Below, one piece after another: positions 1 to 8,256 of a stretch of 64,000 nucleotides of DNA. The notes under the pieces are model-generated. The model did not search any database and was not told where the DNA came from. It saw nothing but the letters and a program-made list of their open reading frames with translations. Location of the stretch: positions 124,001-188,000 of the forward strand of contig NZ_PKRP01000001.1 of the NCBI RefSeq assembly GCF_002855515.1, given 5' to 3'. Each line of letters begins with the position of its first letter. Position 1 is the stretch's first letter. The translations under genes were made by a program, and so were the position numbers. The DNA comes from Rhizobium sp. TH135. Lineage in GTDB: Bacteria; Pseudomonadota; Alphaproteobacteria; Rhizobiales; Rhizobiaceae.

Positions 1-1
1 C

Positions 2-100
2 GGCACCCATGGAGAAGAGGTCATTCATCCCAAGATGGTGGAACACATCAAGGAACGCATCCTCGACGACCAACAGGCGGCAGCAGCCAATCAAGACTGA
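2..100 (+). CDS. C-terminal end of a gene that starts before the window
   Basis: An open frame enters from the left edge and ends at TGA 98-100, giving 32 residues: acidic and lysine-rich, with HPKMVEHIKERILDD followed by QQ and an Ala run. This looks like a helical C-terminus and not a noncoding frame. The gene converges on the fasciclin gene 53 bp downstream. The family cannot be named from so short a piece. Confidence 0.45.
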   Translation, partial: GTHGEEVIHPKMVEHIKERILDDQQAAAANQD

Positions 101-152
101 TCTGGCCCGGCAAGATGCGGAGCCCGAAGAACAGGCTCCGCCAACGTCAGGC

Positions 153-641
153 TCAGCTGCTCGGCAGCATGACTTTGTCGATGACGTGAATGACGCCGTT
201 ATCCGTGCGGATATCGGCGGACACGACGTTTGCGCCATCCACGGTCACGCCCGCGCCCGACTTGGAGACGGCAAGTGTCCGGTCACCACCGCCCTTGATG
301 GTGCGGACATGGATGGTCCGGCCCGGCAGCATGGTCGAGGTCAGTTCGCGACCCACCACGTGATAGCTCAGGATGGCGGCCAGCTGATCCTTGTTTTCAG
401 GCTTGAGCAGGTTCTCGACGGTCCCGGCCGGAAGCGCGGCAAAGGCTTCGTCGGTCGGTGCAAAGACGGTGAGCGGGCCGCCGCCGGAGAGCGCGTCGAC
501 CAGGCCTGCAGCCTGTGCCGCGGCGAGAAGCGTCTTGAAGCTGCCGGCCTGCTGGGCAGTCTCGACGATGTTGGCGGACTGCGCCGAGGAAGCGGCGACC
601 GTCATGCCTGCGGCGACAATTGCAAATGCGATGCGTTTCAT
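153..641 (-). CDS. Secreted fasciclin (FAS1) domain protein
   Basis: A 162-residue protein with a cleavable signal peptide (MKRIAF, a hydrophobic stretch to about residue 20, then the Ala-Ser-rich end AASSAQSA). One FAS1 domain follows. FAS1 H1 motif is visible as LTVFAPTDEAFAALP near residues 58-72, then the YHVV element, and the H2-like region ends the protein (VSADIRTDNGVIHVIDKVM). Bacterial single-FAS1 proteins are exported and usually linked to adhesion or surface protein interactions; the exact role is unknown. The start was chosen at 641 because AAAGGAGG lies just upstream of that ATG; an upstream extension of the frame lacks a signal peptide. It is a single gene facing the preceding fragment. 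Confidence 0.9.
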   Translation of the reverse strand: MKRIAFAIVAAGMTVAASSAQSANIVETAQQAGSFKTLLAAAQAAGLVDALSGGGPLTVFAPTDEAFAALPAGTVENLLKPENKDQLAAILSYHVVGRELTSTMLPGRTIHVRTIKGGGDRTLAVSKSGAGVTVDGANVVSADIRTDNGVIHVIDKVMLPSS

Positions 642-816
642 GGAAGTCCCTCCTTTGATGGGCCAGACCGACGTCATGTCGATCATCTGAAGCCGACAGG
701 GATACGCGCCCCACCTCGCCCTTGGATCGCGCAGCTTCAGACACTCTTTGTTGAGGGCCGCCCGCAAATCCGATGGCGAAATTGAACGTATTGGCTCATT
801 CCGTTTTCATGAAACG

Positions 817-2073
817 TCAGGACTTGGCGAGCGTCTCGATCCGCGCCAGCAGATCTTCACGGCTGAGGTTGAACTGCGAAGCAATCCACCCCTCCTCTAG
901 TTTGCCTAGGATCTCGCCCACCTTGGGGCCGGCCGCGATCCCGGCTGCGAGCACATCGGCACCCTTGATCGGCAGCACCGGCCGCACGAAGCCCTCGGCC
1001 CGCTTGAGAAGCGCAAACAGCCGCGCACTGCGGGCCATCGCCTTCTGGTCGCCCTCGGCCCGCGCACGGACAGAAGCTAGCTCCAGCTTCAGCACAGAGA
1101 TCATGCCATCCTTGCCGAAGCGATAGAGATCGCGGTCGAAGGCGACATCCGTCACCGTCTCCTGCGGCTTCGGCGCCCGTGCGAAGCGATCAAGTGCCAG
1201 CGCCTCGGCATTGGAAAGCTTGAGCCGCTCAGACAGCGTCACCAGCCTTGCTGCATCCTTCGGCACCATGGCGCAGAGCCTGAGCAGTGCATCAGGCTCC
1301 CAACCGAGTGCCTGTTCGGCCGCGATCAAACCAGGGATCGCGTCGATGCCCCACTTCTCTGTCTCCGGTAGGATTTCGGTCAGAACTCCCGACTGCCGCA
1401 TCCAGAGCAGCGCCCGGCCCGGATCACGCGCGGACAAGAGCTTCTTGATCTCGCTCCACACCCGCTCCGCCGACAGCGTCTTGAGCTGTGCCCGCGCCCG
1501 AGCGCATGCCTTCAGGCCATCCGTATCGGGACGGCCGCTGCCATAATGGGCAAAGAAGCGGAAGAAGCGCAGGACGCGCAGATAGTCCTCGGCAATCCGC
1601 TGCTCGGCATCGCCGATGAAGCGCACCGTCTTCGTCTCGATATCCTTCAGCCCCCCGACGAGATCAACCACCTCGCCGTCGGCGCCGACATAAAGCGCAT
1701 TGATGGTCAGGTCGCGCCGGTCGGCATCCTCCTGCCACGTCGCCCCGAAGGCCACCTGTGCATGCCGTCCGTTCGTCTCGACGTCGCGCCTCAGCGTCGT
1801 CACCTCGTAACCCTTGCCGTCGATCACAAGCGTCACCGTGCCGTGCTCGATGCCCGTCGGCACCGCCTTGATGCCCTTGGCAGCCGCCCTTCCGCTCACC
1901 TCTTCCGGCAAAAGCGTGGTGGCCAGATCGATATCGCCGACGGCAAGCCCCATCAGGCTGTTGCGCACCGCCCCACCGACCACGCGCGTCTCCGCGCCGC
2001 CACTGTTGAGCAGCGTCATCAGCTTCTGCAATCCAGGCTCCTGGAACCAGTCGCGATCGGCAAGATTGGTCAT
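817..2073 (-). CDS. cca: CCA tRNA nucleotidyltransferase / poly(A) polymerase family
   Basis: A 418-residue class II nucleotidyltransferase that adds or repairs the 3' CCA of tRNAs. The N-terminal catalytic core shows the GGAVRNSLMG loop (about residues 33-42) followed by the metal-binding DIDLA (47-51). RRDLTINAL (about 119-127) and EDYLRVLRFFRF (162-173) are the nucleotide-selecting and neck motifs of the family. The start at 2073 gives an ATGA overlap with the stop of the upstream Nudix gene, so translation is probably coupled. It is the last gene of a three-gene minus-strand operon (DUF1285, Nudix, CCA enzyme). Whether it adds CCA or acts as a poly(A) polymerase cannot be decided from sequence. 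Confidence 0.95.
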   Translation of the reverse strand: MTNLADRDWFQEPGLQKLMTLLNSGGAETRVVGGAVRNSLMGLAVGDIDLATTLLPEEVSGRAAAKGIKAVPTGIEHGTVTLVIDGKGYEVTTLRRDVETNGRHAQVAFGATWQEDADRRDLTINALYVGADGEVVDLVGGLKDIETKTVRFIGDAEQRIAEDYLRVLRFFRFFAHYGSGRPDTDGLKACARARAQLKTLSAERVWSEIKKLLSARDPGRALLWMRQSGVLTEILPETEKWGIDAIPGLIAAEQALGWEPDALLRLCAMVPKDAARLVTLSERLKLSNAEALALDRFARAPKPQETVTDVAFDRDLYRFGKDGMISVLKLELASVRARAEGDQKAMARSARLFALLKRAEGFVRPVLPIKGADVLAAGIAAGPKVGEILGKLEEGWIASQFNLSREDLLARIETLAKS

Positions 2074-2702
2074 GCATAGAGCCTTTCGTAGAGCGTGCGG
2101 ATGATCCCCGCCGTAATGCCCCAGATATGCCGTTCCCGATAGGGCATCACATAGAAATGCCGGACGGCCCCCTGCCACATCCGGCTGTCCTGCCGATGAT
2201 TGGCCGGATCCATGAGGAACGACAACGGCACCTCGAAGACGCTGTCCACTTCATCGGGATTGAGCGTCAGCGCAAAGCCCGGCTGCACCACGGCCAGCAC
2301 CGGCTGGATGCGGAACCCAGTCCCGGAGAGATACTGTGGCAGGCGCCCCACCGTCTCGACGAAACGGCGGTCGAGGCCGATCTCCTCCTCAGCCTCGCGC
2401 AGCGCCGCCTCTTCCGGAGAGGCATCCGTCGCATCGATGCCGCCGCCGGGAAAGGCGATCTGGCCCGCATGCTTGCGCAGCTTGTCGGTGCGTTGCGTGA
2501 GAATGATCCGCGCTTCGTCGCAATCGTCGACAACGCCGATCAGCACCGCCGCATCCTTCAGCTTTAGCTGTTCATATTGGAGGATGGTGTCGGGGTTCAG
2601 CACATGGTCGCCATGATCGCGCCAGGCATGCTCAAGCGGCGCTCCCACCTGTTCGAGCGCCCGGCGGCGGAAATCCTCGGCGGTAAAAGTCATCAGGCTC
2701 AC
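2070..2702 (-). CDS. Nudix hydrolase, CoA pyrophosphatase (NudL/UPF0035) type
   Basis: A 210-residue Nudix protein. The motif ILTQRTDKLRKHAGQ leading into FPGGG (about residues 67-88) is the UPF0035 signature that precedes the Nudix box in CoA/acyl-CoA pyrophosphatases. The box itself runs over residues 87-110 with the conserved REAEEEIGL end. It likely splits CoA or a related dinucleotide. The full frame starts with GTG at 2702, overlapping the DUF1285 stop by GTGA; an ATG three codons in (2693) is the alternative start. It is the middle gene of a tightly overlapping operon. Confidence 0.93.
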   Translation of the reverse strand: MSLMTFTAEDFRRRALEQVGAPLEHAWRDHGDHVLNPDTILQYEQLKLKDAAVLIGVVDDCDEARIILTQRTDKLRKHAGQIAFPGGGIDATDASPEEAALREAEEEIGLDRRFVETVGRLPQYLSGTGFRIQPVLAVVQPGFALTLNPDEVDSVFEVPLSFLMDPANHRQDSRMWQGAVRHFYVMPYRERHIWGITAGIIRTLYERLYA

Positions 2703-3322
2703 CGGGACAGTCGATCGAGTTCGTCGGCCGGCATGACGGGGAAGACGGCACCGCGCGAGCGGATCACGAACATCGCCCTGCCCTCGACATCGAGAACTTC
2801 CCCGCGCTCGACGAGATCATACATGACCGCGCGTGACACCAATGCCTCCAGCCGGCCGCGCACAGCGAGATAAGGCTTCAGTTCGTGGATCTCGCCGACA
2901 ACCTCGAAGCGGAGCGTATGCTCCGGCCCCGCCTCGACCACATCGCCGACATTGGTGCGAAAGGTCAGCACCGACTCACCCGCCTCTTCCGTCACACTCA
3001 TCTCGACGGCGACAAAATGCGCATCCTGAACGCGGATGCCGACCTTTTCCACAGGCGTGACGAGGTAGGTTTTCCCGTCCTCATCCTTGCGCAAAACGGT
3101 CGAAAACAGGCGCACCAGAGGCTCCCGACCGATCGGGGTCCCCATGTAGAACCAGGTGCCGTCGGCCCTGATTTCCATGTCGAGATCCCCGCAGAACGGC
3201 GGTTCCCAGCGTTCCACCGGCGGTAGTGATGCCTTTCCGCCCGATGTTTGCGCTGACGCGCGCGAAATCAGCGCAGCAAGGCCTGCCGCATCCGTCGTCG
3301 CCTTCAGCGTATCGCTTGCCAT
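2699..3322 (-). CDS. DUF1285 family protein
   Basis: A 207-residue cytoplasmic protein of the DUF1285 family, found mostly in proteobacteria, with no settled function. Visible family features are the PPVERWEPPFCGDLDM block (about residues 35-50), the DGTWFYMGTPI segment and the C-terminal half rich in beta strands ending YDLVERGEVLD. It leads the minus-strand operon with the Nudix and CCA genes and shares a 160-bp divergent spacer (3323-3482) with moxR, which must hold both promoters; no clear operator was seen there. Confidence 0.85.
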   Translation of the reverse strand: MASDTLKATTDAAGLAALISRASAQTSGGKASLPPVERWEPPFCGDLDMEIRADGTWFYMGTPIGREPLVRLFSTVLRKDEDGKTYLVTPVEKVGIRVQDAHFVAVEMSVTEEAGESVLTFRTNVGDVVEAGPEHTLRFEVVGEIHELKPYLAVRGRLEALVSRAVMYDLVERGEVLDVEGRAMFVIRSRGAVFPVMPADELDRLSR

Positions 3323-3482
3323 TTTTGCGTCCCGGTTTTGTCTTTAGCCTATAACAGTCACGAGATAGTCATTCAAAACGTCCTTGTCAGCCGTCCTCTC
3401 GCCAATAAGTTAGTTTCAGTAACATGCACCTTCGCGCGTCCGTTCGATTCTCCGGACCAGGCCAAACCAATTGGAGCAGACC

Positions 3483-4496
3483 ATGGGCATGATGCCAAAT
3501 CCTGATGTCGCACTGGATGAGAAGGCGATCGTCGTGGAGGCCGAAAAGGCCCTCGCCGACATTGCCACGATCCGCCAGGAGGTGGCGAAGGTCATCTTCG
3601 GCCAGGAAAAGGTCGTCGAAAACACCCTGCTCGCAATCCTCTCCGGTGGCCACGCCCTCCTCGTCGGCGTGCCCGGTCTTGCCAAGACCAAGCTCGTCAC
3701 CACGCTCGGCACCGTTCTCGGCCTCGACGCGAACCGCATCCAGTTTACCCCCGACCTCATGCCATCGGATATTCTCGGCACCGAAGTCATGGACCAGGAC
3801 GACACGGGGCGCCGCTCCTTCCGCTTCGTCAAGGGTCCCGTCTTCGCCCAGCTGCTGATGGCCGACGAAATCAACCGCGCCAGCCCGCGCACCCAGTCGG
3901 CGCTTCTGCAGTCGATGCAGGAATATCACGTCACCATCGCCGGCCAGCCTTACCAGCTGCCCGCCCCCTTCCACGTGCTCGCGACCCAGAACCCGCTGGA
4001 GCAGGAAGGCACATATCCGCTGCCCGAAGCACAGCTCGACCGCTTCCTACTGCAGGTCGACGTGCTCTATCCGGAACTGGCTGCCGAACGTCAGATCCTG
4101 CTCGAAACGACGGGTGTCAGCGACCGCCGCGCAAGCGCCGTGATTTCCAGCGAGCGCCTCCTGGAAATCCAGAAGCTGATCCGCCAGATGCCCGTTTCCG
4201 ACACCGTCGTCGACGCGATCCTCACGCTCGTCCGCTCCGCCCGCCCCGGCCATGGCAACGCGTCCACCGACAAGAATGTCGCCTGGGGTCCCGGCCCGCG
4301 CGCCGGTCAGGCGCTCATGCTTTGCGCCCGTGCCCGAGCCCTCTATGAAGGCCGCCTCGCGCCCTCGATCGATGACGTCTACTCGCTCGCCGAGCCTGTG
4401 CTCGAACACCGCATGGCGCTGACCTTCCCGGCCCGCGCCGAGGGCATGACCGTTCGCGACGTCATCGCGAGCCTCGTTTCCGACCTGCGCAAGTAA
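3483..4496 (+). CDS. MoxR-type AAA+ ATPase
   Basis: A 337-residue AAA+ ATPase of the MoxR/RavA branch. Walker A GVPGLAKTK sits near residues 62-70 and Walker B LLMADEIN near 124-131; the sensor region ATQNPLEQEGTYPLPEAQLDRF is typical of MoxR. These proteins act as chaperones for VWA-domain partners, and the next genes encode such partners. Start: the ATG at 3483 follows GGAG at a good distance; a TTG at 3471 is in frame but overlaps that ribosome site. It heads the four-gene Bat-like operon (3.5-10.3 kb). Confidence 0.95.
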   Translation: MGMMPNPDVALDEKAIVVEAEKALADIATIRQEVAKVIFGQEKVVENTLLAILSGGHALLVGVPGLAKTKLVTTLGTVLGLDANRIQFTPDLMPSDILGTEVMDQDDTGRRSFRFVKGPVFAQLLMADEINRASPRTQSALLQSMQEYHVTIAGQPYQLPAPFHVLATQNPLEQEGTYPLPEAQLDRFLLQVDVLYPELAAERQILLETTGVSDRRASAVISSERLLEIQKLIRQMPVSDTVVDAILTLVRSARPGHGNASTDKNVAWGPGPRAGQALMLCARARALYEGRLAPSIDDVYSLAEPVLEHRMALTFPARAEGMTVRDVIASLVSDLRK

Positions 4497-4512
4497 GGGA
4501 GGCCTTAACCGC

Positions 4513-5430
4513 GTGGCATTGATCGGCCAGATCGTCGAGCAGACCCCAGGAAGCGAAGTGCTGAAGCGCGCCCGCCAGCGCGCTGTGCTGGTGCCCGACT
4601 GCATGGTCGAGGCAAAGCGCATCGCCAACACCGTGATTGCCGGCTGGCATGGCCGCCGCAAGCGCGGCATCGGCGAGAATTTCTGGCAGTTCCGCCCCTA
4701 TGCCGATGGCGAGAGCTTCTCGCGCATCGACTGGCGCCGCTCGGCACGCGACGACCATATGTATATCCGGGATCGCGAATGGGAGGCCGCCCACACCGTC
4801 TGGCTCTGGGCCGACATGTCGCCGTCGATGATGTACAAATCGACGTTCGCCTCTGTCTCCAAGGAAAGCCGCGCGCTCGTGCTGATGCTGGCCCTTGCCG
4901 AAATCCTCGCCCGCTCCGGCGAACGCATCGGCTGCCCCGGCATCATGGAGCCGATCTCGGCCCGCAACGCCGCCGAACGCCTGGCAACGGCGATCATGCA
5001 TGCCCCTATCACCGAAGGCCTGCCCGACACCCGCATGATCCGGGGATCGAGCGACATCGTGCTGATCGGCGATTTCCTTGATGATGCAGACCGGGTCATG
5101 GAACGCATTACGCCGCTCGCCCGCCGCGGTCTGCGCGGCCATGTGGTCGAGGTCGCCGATCCCGCGGAAGAGACCTTCCCCTATACCGGCCGCACGGAAT
5201 TTACCGATCCCGAGACTGGTGAAAAGCTGACCTCCGGTCGCGCCGAGACGCTGCGCGACGACTACCAGCAGGCCTATCTCGCCCGCCGCGACTCGATGTC
5301 GGACCAGCTCCGTCGCATGGGCTGGAGCTTTACCCACAACCGCACCGATCGCCTCGCTTCCGAGGCCCTCGTCGCCGTGCACATGCACCTGTCGGGCATG
5401 CCGCCCGCTGCCATCAGGAGTGCGGGCTGA
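4513..5430 (+). CDS. DUF58 protein (VWA-like, MoxR partner)
   Basis: A 305-residue protein. The DUF58 hallmark is visible as the YADGESFSRIDWRRSAR stretch near residues 63-79. It is followed by the VWA-like strand WLWADMSPSM, whose DxSxS is a partial metal-ion-dependent adhesion motif. DUF58 proteins are encoded next to MoxR almost everywhere and are thought to be its clients. It starts with GTG at 4513, with GGGAGG nine bases upstream. Its TGA overlaps the ATG of the next gene. Confidence 0.92.
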   Translation: MALIGQIVEQTPGSEVLKRARQRAVLVPDCMVEAKRIANTVIAGWHGRRKRGIGENFWQFRPYADGESFSRIDWRRSARDDHMYIRDREWEAAHTVWLWADMSPSMMYKSTFASVSKESRALVLMLALAEILARSGERIGCPGIMEPISARNAAERLATAIMHAPITEGLPDTRMIRGSSDIVLIGDFLDDADRVMERITPLARRGLRGHVVEVADPAEETFPYTGRTEFTDPETGEKLTSGRAETLRDDYQQAYLARRDSMSDQLRRMGWSFTHNRTDRLASEALVAVHMHLSGMPPAAIRSAG

Positions 5431-8252
5431 TGTTCGGATTGCCGCTAGCCTTCGGCGCTCCCGCCATTCTCGGTGCCCTGCTCGCGCTGCCGCTGATCTG
5501 GTGGCTGCTGAAGCTCACCCCGCCGCGCCCCAAGGCGGAAATCTTCCCGCCGCTTAAGATCCTGGCCGGCGTGTTGAAGCGCGAGGAAACGCCTTCGAAA
5601 AGCCCGTGGTGGCTGACGCTCCTGCGCATGTTGATGGCCGCCATCGTCATCTTCGCGTTGGCCGACCCCGTGCTCAATCCGCGCAACTCGACCCTGTCGG
5701 GTGACGGCCCGCTGCTGCTCGTCGTCGACAACGGGTGGGCAACCGTCGGCGACTGGGAGCGTCGCGTGGAGACTGCAACAGCGCTGATCAGCGATGCCGC
5801 CGACCGCAGCCTGCCCGTCTCGATCGTCTTCACAGCGGACGCAACCCATGACGCGATCCCCGGCACGCCTGCCGTGGCGCTGGAAAAGCTCGCCGCCGCA
5901 ACGCCCCATCCGCTTCGCCCTGATCGTGTGCGAACGATCGAGGCCCTGCGCACGACCTTTTCCTCGGAACGCCCCGGCACGCTCGCCTATGTCTCCGACG
6001 GCATTGCCCGCGATGCGGAAGACCCCTTCCTCTCGGATCTGGCGAGCCTCTCACCCGCCGAATTCCGCATCGTCGAAGGAGACGGCGCAGCAAGCGTGGC
6101 AATCACCGGTGCCAACAATGGCTCGGATGCCCTGACCGTGACGCTCTCGCGCCTGAACGCCTCGGAACCTCGCAGCCTTATTGTCGATGCCCAGGACCGC
6201 CAGGGCCGCGTCATTGCCTCCGGCCAGGTCGATTTCGCAGCGGGCACGTCAGAAGCCTCCGGCGAGATCGCCGCGCCCTTCGAACTGCGCAACGATTTCG
6301 CCCGCCTCTCGATCGCAGGCATCGCCTCGGCTGGCGCGACCCACCTTCTCGATGACGGCTTCCGCCGCCGCAAGGTCGCCCTCGTGTCGGGCGACAGCGG
6401 TGATGGCTTCCAGCCGCTTCTCTCGCCGCTTTACTACATCGAGCGCGCCCTCGGGCCCTATGCCGATGTGGTCAAGCCCGGCCAGACGGATCTCGCCGTC
6501 GCCATCCCTGAGATCCTCAACCAGAACCCGTCCGCCCTCGTGCTTGCCGATGTCGGCCGCTTGCCCGCCGACGTCTATGATCCGCTGCAAGCCTGGATCA
6601 ACCGCGGCGGCACGCTGATCCGCTTTGCTGGCCCCCGTCTAGCCGCAGCACCGTCAGACGACCCACTCGTGCCCGTCATCCTGCGTCAGGGTGAACGTGC
6701 ACTCGGCGGCGCCCTCTCCTGGGCCGAGCCGCAGCCGCTTGCCGATTTCCCGACCTTCGGCCCCTTTGCCGGCATGCCGCGCCCCGAAGGCATCCTCGTC
6801 AAGCGCCAGGTACTGGCCGAACCGACGCCTGACCTCGCCGCCCGCACCTGGGCAAGCCTTGCCGATGGCACCCCGCTTGTGACCGTCGAGGACAACGGCG
6901 CCGGCCGCATCGTGCTCTTCCACGTCAGCGCCGAGGCCACCTGGTCCGACCTGCCGATCTCGGGCACCTTCGTCGAGATGCTCCGCCGCATCGTCCAGCT
7001 CACCCGCGTCGGCGCTGCCGAAGCGGAAGGCAGCCAGGCGACCGCCCCTTCGCTTCCGCCCTTCCGCCTGCTCACGGAACGCGGCGCGCTGACTGCCGAG
7101 GCCGGCACGGCAAAGCCCCTCTCGCTCGGCCCCGACCGCCCGGAAGCCGCGACCTTCGACAACCCGCCCGGCCTCTACGGCACGGAAGACGGCTTCACCG
7201 CACTCAACCTGTTGCCCGCAGATGCGACGCTCCGCCCGCTCCCCTCGCCGACAGGGCTCACCGTGACCCGCGACCCCATGGCCGGAACCGCCGCAACACC
7301 GCTGAAGCCCAGCCTCTTGACCCTCGCCTTCCTGCTTCTGGTGATCGACAGCCTGATCGTGCTCTTCATGGGCGGCGCCTTCTCGCGCATGCCGAAGCGT
7401 GCGCCCGCTGCCGCAGCTTCGATCCTCGCGCTTGCCGTAGCGCTCGCCGCCGTCGCTCCCGCGGGTCAGGCGCTGGCGCAGTCGGCCGATGCCAAGCCCG
7501 GCGACGAACAGATCCTCGAACGCCTCGACAACACCCACCTTGCCTATGTCATCACCGGCGAACAGGATGTTGATCGCATCTCCGAACAGGGCTTGGCTGG
7601 CCTCACCGATTTCCTTACCTACCGCACGACGCTCGAACCCGAGCCACCTGTTGGCGTTGATATCTCGAAGGACGAACTCTCCTTCTACCCGATCATCTTC
7701 TGGCCGATCTCGGCCAGCGCACCCATGCCGTCGGCGGCTGCCATCAGCCGCATCGACGCCTATATGCGCGCCGGCGGCACCGTGCTGTTCGACACCCGTG
7801 ACCAGGGCTCGATGCTGGGCGCAGACTCTGGCGCATCGCCAAACGGCGAACGCCTGCAGGCAATCCTCGCCAATATCGACATCCCGCCGCTGGAGCCGGT
7901 CCCCTCAGACCACGTGCTGACCCGCGCCTTCTACCTGCTGCAGGGATTCCCCGGCCGCTACAGCGGCAGCCCCCTCTGGGTGGAATCCCGCCAGGAAGCC
8001 CAGTCGAGCAACAGCGCGGTCGCTTCCTCCGGCGATGGCGTGACGCCGATCATGATTACCGGCAACGACCTGCTCGGCGCCTGGGCGATCGACGCGAATG
8101 GCGCAAGCGTCCTGCCCGTCGTGCCAGCCGACGAGATGCAACGCGAAATGTCCTTCCGCTCCGGCGTCAACATCATGATGTACATGCTGACCGGCAACTA
8201 CAAGGCAGACCAGGTCCACGTGCCTGCGCTGCTCGAACGACTGGGGCAGTGA
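5430..8252 (+). CDS. BatA-like / DUF4159 membrane protein
   Basis: A 940-residue protein. The N-terminus has the BatA-type double membrane anchor: a hydrophobic helix at about residues 8-25, a KLTPPRPK linker, and a second helix at about 62-80. A VWA-like region (LLLVVDNGWATVGDW) follows, then a long periplasmic part, another pair of hydrophobic segments near residues 625-645 and 660-685, and a C-terminal DUF4159 domain (ILERLDNTHLAYVITGE through GGTVLFDTRDQ) resembling a class I glutamine-amidotransferase fold. It probably works in the envelope with MoxR and the DUF58 protein. Only 4 bp separate it from the next gene. Confidence 0.88.
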   Translation: MFGLPLAFGAPAILGALLALPLIWWLLKLTPPRPKAEIFPPLKILAGVLKREETPSKSPWWLTLLRMLMAAIVIFALADPVLNPRNSTLSGDGPLLLVVDNGWATVGDWERRVETATALISDAADRSLPVSIVFTADATHDAIPGTPAVALEKLAAATPHPLRPDRVRTIEALRTTFSSERPGTLAYVSDGIARDAEDPFLSDLASLSPAEFRIVEGDGAASVAITGANNGSDALTVTLSRLNASEPRSLIVDAQDRQGRVIASGQVDFAAGTSEASGEIAAPFELRNDFARLSIAGIASAGATHLLDDGFRRRKVALVSGDSGDGFQPLLSPLYYIERALGPYADVVKPGQTDLAVAIPEILNQNPSALVLADVGRLPADVYDPLQAWINRGGTLIRFAGPRLAAAPSDDPLVPVILRQGERALGGALSWAEPQPLADFPTFGPFAGMPRPEGILVKRQVLAEPTPDLAARTWASLADGTPLVTVEDNGAGRIVLFHVSAEATWSDLPISGTFVEMLRRIVQLTRVGAAEAEGSQATAPSLPPFRLLTERGALTAEAGTAKPLSLGPDRPEAATFDNPPGLYGTEDGFTALNLLPADATLRPLPSPTGLTVTRDPMAGTAATPLKPSLLTLAFLLLVIDSLIVLFMGGAFSRMPKRAPAAAASILALAVALAAVAPAGQALAQSADAKPGDEQILERLDNTHLAYVITGEQDVDRISEQGLAGLTDFLTYRTTLEPEPPVGVDISKDELSFYPIIFWPISASAPMPSAAAISRIDAYMRAGGTVLFDTRDQGSMLGADSGASPNGERLQAILANIDIPPLEPVPSDHVLTRAFYLLQGFPGRYSGSPLWVESRQEAQSSNSAVASSGDGVTPIMITGNDLLGAWAIDANGASVLPVVPADEMQREMSFRSGVNIMMYMLTGNYKADQVHVPALLERLGQ

Positions 8253-8256
8253 GACC